Shown here one piece after another: positions 14,127-16,539 of a stretch of 16,539 nt of DNA. Position numbers and translations under genes: made by a program. Source of the stretch: JALYNX01 sp040902845 (GTDB taxonomy: Bacteria > Actinomycetota > Acidimicrobiia > Spongiisociales > ZC4RG35); NCBI GenBank assembly GCA_040902845.1, contig JBBDWM010000032.1, positions 1 through 16,539 on the forward strand, read 5' to 3'. The notes under the pieces were generated by a model. That model was not told the origin of the DNA, searched no databases, and worked only from the letters and a program-made list of their open reading frames with translations. Positions within the stretch are counted from its first letter, which is position 1; each line of letters begins with the position of its first letter.

Positions 14127-15662
14127 TCAGACGTCGGAGTCGGGGAAGGAAGCCTTGCGCCGCGCGATCCAATCCGCCAACTCGGCGTCGATCGCCTCGT
14201 CCAGCGGCGGTGGCTCGTACTCGGCGAGCATGCGACGCCAGATGGCGTGGGCCCGGGCCGCCGCCTCCTGGGAACCCGCCTCCTGCCACTGCTCGAAGCT
14301 GTTGTTGTCAGCGGTCCCACTTCGCCAGAACGCGTTCTCGAAGTTGGCCAGCGTGTGAGCGTTGCCGAGAAAGTGCTGACCGGGCGGGTTGTCCAGCAGC
14401 GCTTCGAGAGCCTGGCCATTGGCGGAGAGGTCGATACCGCCGAGCATGGACTCGGCCATCGAGGCCTGATCGGAGTCGAGGATGAACTTCTCGTAGCCCA
14501 TGGTCAACCCGCCTTCGAGCCAGCCTGCGGTGTGGAGGACGAAGTTGACTCCGGCCAGGATGGTGGGCAGGAAGGTGGCTGCCGACTCGTACGCGGCCTG
14601 GTAGTCGGGTGTCTTGGCCGCCGTTAGGTTCCCGCCGCTTCGGAAAGGGATCCCCAGTCGACGGGCTAAAGCGGCCATCACAAACAGCATCAACGCCGGC
14701 TCCGGGGTGCCGAAGGTGGGAGCTCCGGACTGCATCGAGATGGAAGAGGCGAACGAGCCAAACACCACCGGTGCCCCCGGTCGCACCATCTGGCAGAACG
14801 CCATCCCCGCCATCGCCTCGGCGAGGGTCTGGGTCGCCGTCCCGGCCACGGTTACCGGGGCCATCGCCCCGGCGAGGATGAACGGGGTGATGAGACAGGC
14901 CTGATTGTTCTCGGCGTAGACCTTCGCCGAGCCGAGCATGTTGTAGTCCCAGCTCATCGGGCTGTTGGCGTTGCACAGTGAGAGCAGAACGGTCTTGCCA
15001 GCCACAACCTCACCGCCGAAGACGATGTCCGCCATATCGACCGTGTCCTGCGCCCGCTCGGGGGCGGTGACCGATCCCATGAACGCCTTGTCGTGATTCT
15101 TGATGTGGGCGAGGACCATGTCGAAGTGCCGCTTGTTGACGGGCAGGTCGACCGGCTCGCAAAGCGTCCCGCCGCCGTGATGGAGCGACTGAGTCATGTG
15201 GGTGAGCCGGGCGAAGTTCTCGAAATCGGCGATCGTCGCGTAGCGGCGGCCGTCTTCGAAGTCGCGCACGAACGGAGAGCCGTAGGCAGGTGCGAACACG
15301 AGATGGGGGTCGCCAATGACCACGTCATGGTCCGGGTTGCGTGCGTGCTGGGTGAACTTGGAGGGAGCCGTGGCGAGAAGACTTCTGGCGAGCCCTGACG
15401 GGAATCGCACCCGGGTGTCGGTCACCTCACAGCCGGCGTCGCTGAAGATGCCGAGCGCCTCGGGGTAATTGAGCACCTCCACACCGACTCGCTCGAGGAG
15501 CAGCTCGGCGTTGGACTCGATCAGGACCAGGCCTTCCTCGCCGAGCACCTCCACCGGGGCCAGCTTTCGGGTGAGGAAAGGCACCGAGTCGATGGCCCGG
15601 GCGGTGCGTGCCGCCTGCCGGGCGGCGCGGCCACCGCCTCGACGTCCCGTGGTCTGTTCCAT
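14127..15662 (-). CDS. MttB-family methyltransferase, non-pyrrolysine type
   Basis: Encodes 511 residues. Family signs are the N-terminal RRGGGRAARQAART (7-20), IESNAELLLERVGVEVL (48-64), the SLCNANSPMSWDYNML block (228-243), AGAMAPVTVAGTATQTLAEAMAG (265-287), MVRPGAPVVFGSFASSISMQSGAP (292-315) and the C-terminal half with ALEALLDNPPGQHFLGNAHTL. There is no in-frame TAG, so it lacks the pyrrolysine of true trimethylamine MttB and belongs with homologues such as glycine betaine methyltransferase MtgB, which move a methyl group to a corrinoid protein. Its partner corrinoid protein is not in the window. The ATG at 15662 is 38 nt after the ASKHA stop and lies inside an 8-bp inverted repeat. The substrate (betaine, other quaternary amine) is open. 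Confidence 0.9.
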   Translation of the reverse strand: MEQTTGRRGGGRAARQAARTARAIDSVPFLTRKLAPVEVLGEEGLVLIESNAELLLERVGVEVLNYPEALGIFSDAGCEVTDTRVRFPSGLARSLLATAPSKFTQHARNPDHDVVIGDPHLVFAPAYGSPFVRDFEDGRRYATIADFENFARLTHMTQSLHHGGGTLCEPVDLPVNKRHFDMVLAHIKNHDKAFMGSVTAPERAQDTVDMADIVFGGEVVAGKTVLLSLCNANSPMSWDYNMLGSAKVYAENNQACLITPFILAGAMAPVTVAGTATQTLAEAMAGMAFCQMVRPGAPVVFGSFASSISMQSGAPTFGTPEPALMLFVMAALARRLGIPFRSGGNLTAAKTPDYQAAYESAATFLPTILAGVNFVLHTAGWLEGGLTMGYEKFILDSDQASMAESMLGGIDLSANGQALEALLDNPPGQHFLGNAHTLANFENAFWRSGTADNNSFEQWQEAGSQEAAARAHAIWRRMLAEYEPPPLDEAIDAELADWIARRKASFPDSDV

Positions 15663-15687
15663 GATGCGGTACCAGACTACATCATGG
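15659..15687 (-). repeat. 8-bp inverted repeat holding the MttB start codon
   Basis: CCATGATG (15659-15666) and CATCATGG (15680-15687) are perfect reverse complements 13 nt apart. On the minus-strand mRNA the right arm contains the MttB ATG. No clear ribosome site is seen in the 38-nt gap. A hairpin here could limit MttB translation or couple it to ASKHA translation. Confidence 0.5.
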
Positions 15688-15700
15688 AACGCAGCCGCTG

Positions 15701-16539
15701 CTACTGGGAACGCCGTCCCCGACGCCCCCGAGGACCCGCAGTCGGCGGCATCTCGACCACCGCGGACAGGAGTGGATAGGGGTCGGTTTCGTGGGGTATG
15801 GCCAGAGCTGCGACGAAGTGCTCTTGGAATCGGGGCTCGACGGCCGTCTCCACCTTCTCGATCCGGGCTGCCACCGCTTCGATCTCTTCTCGAGCCACCC
15901 CCGACAGCAAGGCCATCATCGCCCCCACCCCCGCAGCATTTCCCGCAGCCGAAACCCGGTCGAGATCGCAATCGGGGATCATGCCCAGCACCATGGCATA
16001 CATCGGGTCGATGTGGCTGCCGAATGCTCCAGCAAGCCTGATCTCGTCGACTCGGTCGATGCCGTAGTGGTCCATCAGCAGCCGGGCGCCGGCATGCAGC
16101 GCAGCCTTGGCGAGTTGCACCGCCCGCACATCGTTCTGTGTCACCTCGATCCGCGGCTCGAAGCAGAGCACGTAGGAGAAGGTCCGATCGGAGGGCACCA
16201 CTCGTGGCGAGTGTTCGTTCTGGCGCGGAGATGTCGACCCAGGGGTCGACATCTCCGCGCCAGAATGGGAAGGATCGCGCACCACACCATCGCTCCCGAC
16301 CACCCCGGCCAGGAAGAGCTCTGCGATGGCCTCGATGATCCCCGACCCGCAGATCCCGGTGACCGAGTCGAATTCGAATCCCGGCTCGTCGGACCATGCC
16401 TCCTGGCCGATCACAGAAAACCGGGGCTCGAGGGACGAACGGTCGATCCGCACCCGCTCGATTGCTCCCGGGGCGGCCCGTTGACCCGAGGAGATCTGCG
16501 CCCCTTCGAAGGCGGGCCCTGTCGGGCTCGACGCCGCCA
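15701..16539 (-). CDS. ASKHA-domain corrinoid-protein reductive activator (partial, RamA/RACo-like)
   Basis: The visible 278 residues are the C-terminal part; the gene runs off the right edge and the frame is open to the last base. Reading from the edge it shows GPAFEGAQISSGQRAAPGAI, then DSVTGICGSGIIEAIAELF, EVTQNDVRAVQLAKAALHAGARLL, the LAGAFGSHIDPMYAM block, IPDCDLDRVSAAGNAAGVGAMMALL and a C-terminal PRFQEHFVAALAIP. These are the DUF4445-type ASKHA ATPase motifs of enzymes that use ATP and a 2Fe-2S domain (expected upstream, outside the window) to reduce inactive Co(II) corrinoids to Co(I). The neighbouring MttB gene supports this. A 48-nt palindrome adds 16 codons between the IIEAIAELF and ITQ-like segments. 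A GTG at 16453 is an internal codon, not a start. Confidence 0.88.
   Translation of the reverse strand, partial: AASSPTGPAFEGAQISSGQRAAPGAIERVRIDRSSLEPRFSVIGQEAWSDEPGFEFDSVTGICGSGIIEAIAELFLAGVVGSDGVVRDPSHSGAEMSTPGSTSPRQNEHSPRVVPSDRTFSYVLCFEPRIEVTQNDVRAVQLAKAALHAGARLLMDHYGIDRVDEIRLAGAFGSHIDPMYAMVLGMIPDCDLDRVSAAGNAAGVGAMMALLSGVAREEIEAVAARIEKVETAVEPRFQEHFVAALAIPHETDPYPLLSAVVEMPPTAGPRGRRGRRSQ
16218..16265. repeat. Perfect 48-nt palindrome inside the ASKHA coding region
   Basis: Left arm 16218-16240 (23 nt, starting TTCTGGCGCGG) is the exact reverse complement of right arm 16243-16265, with a 2-nt centre (AG). It is exactly 48 nt, so it keeps frame and adds 16 codons to the protein, encoding about SGAEMSTPGSTSPRQN. 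No target-site duplication is evident. It looks like a REP-type or palindromic mobile element in a gene, comparable in concept to Rickettsia palindromic elements. Confidence 0.85.

Noticed and set aside
14127..15662. Pyrrolysine-type MttB
   Set aside because: The reading frame has no internal TAG codon, so pyrrolysine is not encoded.
15663..16397. Long N-terminal extension of the MttB frame (756 codons in total)
   Set aside because: The extra part lies in another frame of the ASKHA gene, which carries clear family motifs; MttB starts at the ATG at 15662.

Overview
The window comes from a high-GC bacterium, most likely an actinomycete-type lineage (possibly Acidimicrobiia-like; this is inference). 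The support is GC-rich codon use, GTG and TTG starts with strong AGGAGG-type ribosome sites, probable leaderless promoters, two ECF sigma operons, a MazEF pair typical of Actinobacteria, and an ArsR-SRPBCC fusion. It reads like a metagenome or draft assembly. A 31-base G homopolymer at 6850-6880 could be a sequencing or assembly artefact, so linkage between its left and right sides should be treated with care. I see no tRNA, rRNA, CRISPR array or insertion sequence, and no gene-free gap longer than 300 bases.

Left part (1-4376): the end of an unknown gene, a GT4-type glycosyltransferase and a GH130 glycosidase/phosphorylase (carbohydrate metabolism); a decayed TfoX-N-like gene remnant; a secreted lipoprotein on the minus strand; and an ArsR-SRPBCC fusion regulator with a near-consensus, probably leaderless promoter overlapped by GTGAC/GTCAC repeats.

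Centre (4389-9445): two ECF sigma factor modules. The first has an ECF sigma gene followed by an overlapping gene for a one-TM protein with a cytosolic tail and extracellular Ig-like domains (candidate anti-sigma). A paralogue of that protein, lacking the cytosolic tail, is transcribed divergently. The divergent gap carries two mirror-image promoters of identical geometry (GTAAACC, 16 nt, CGT), which suggests that the sigma factor drives both arms. The second module has an ECF sigma gene translationally coupled to a 612-aa one-TM protein with a seven-bladed beta-propeller and a C-terminal alpha/beta-hydrolase fold that has lost its nucleophilic serine. This looks like an anti-sigma/sensor built on a dead enzyme.

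Right part (9492-16539): a MazEF toxin-antitoxin pair, then mostly minus-strand genes for one-carbon metabolism: a DmdA/GcvT-like THF methyltransferase, an isochorismatase-family hydrolase, a small membrane protein (plus strand), and an operon in the order ASKHA corrinoid-activator (cut by the window edge), MttB-family methyltransferase without pyrrolysine, MetF-like reductase, and IclR regulator. Together these suggest demethylation of a methylated amine or betaine (or sulfonium) compound, with methyl groups passed to tetrahydrofolate and oxidised by the MetF-like enzyme. The corrinoid protein itself is not in the window. The ASKHA gene contains a perfect 48-nt palindrome that adds exactly 16 codons in frame.
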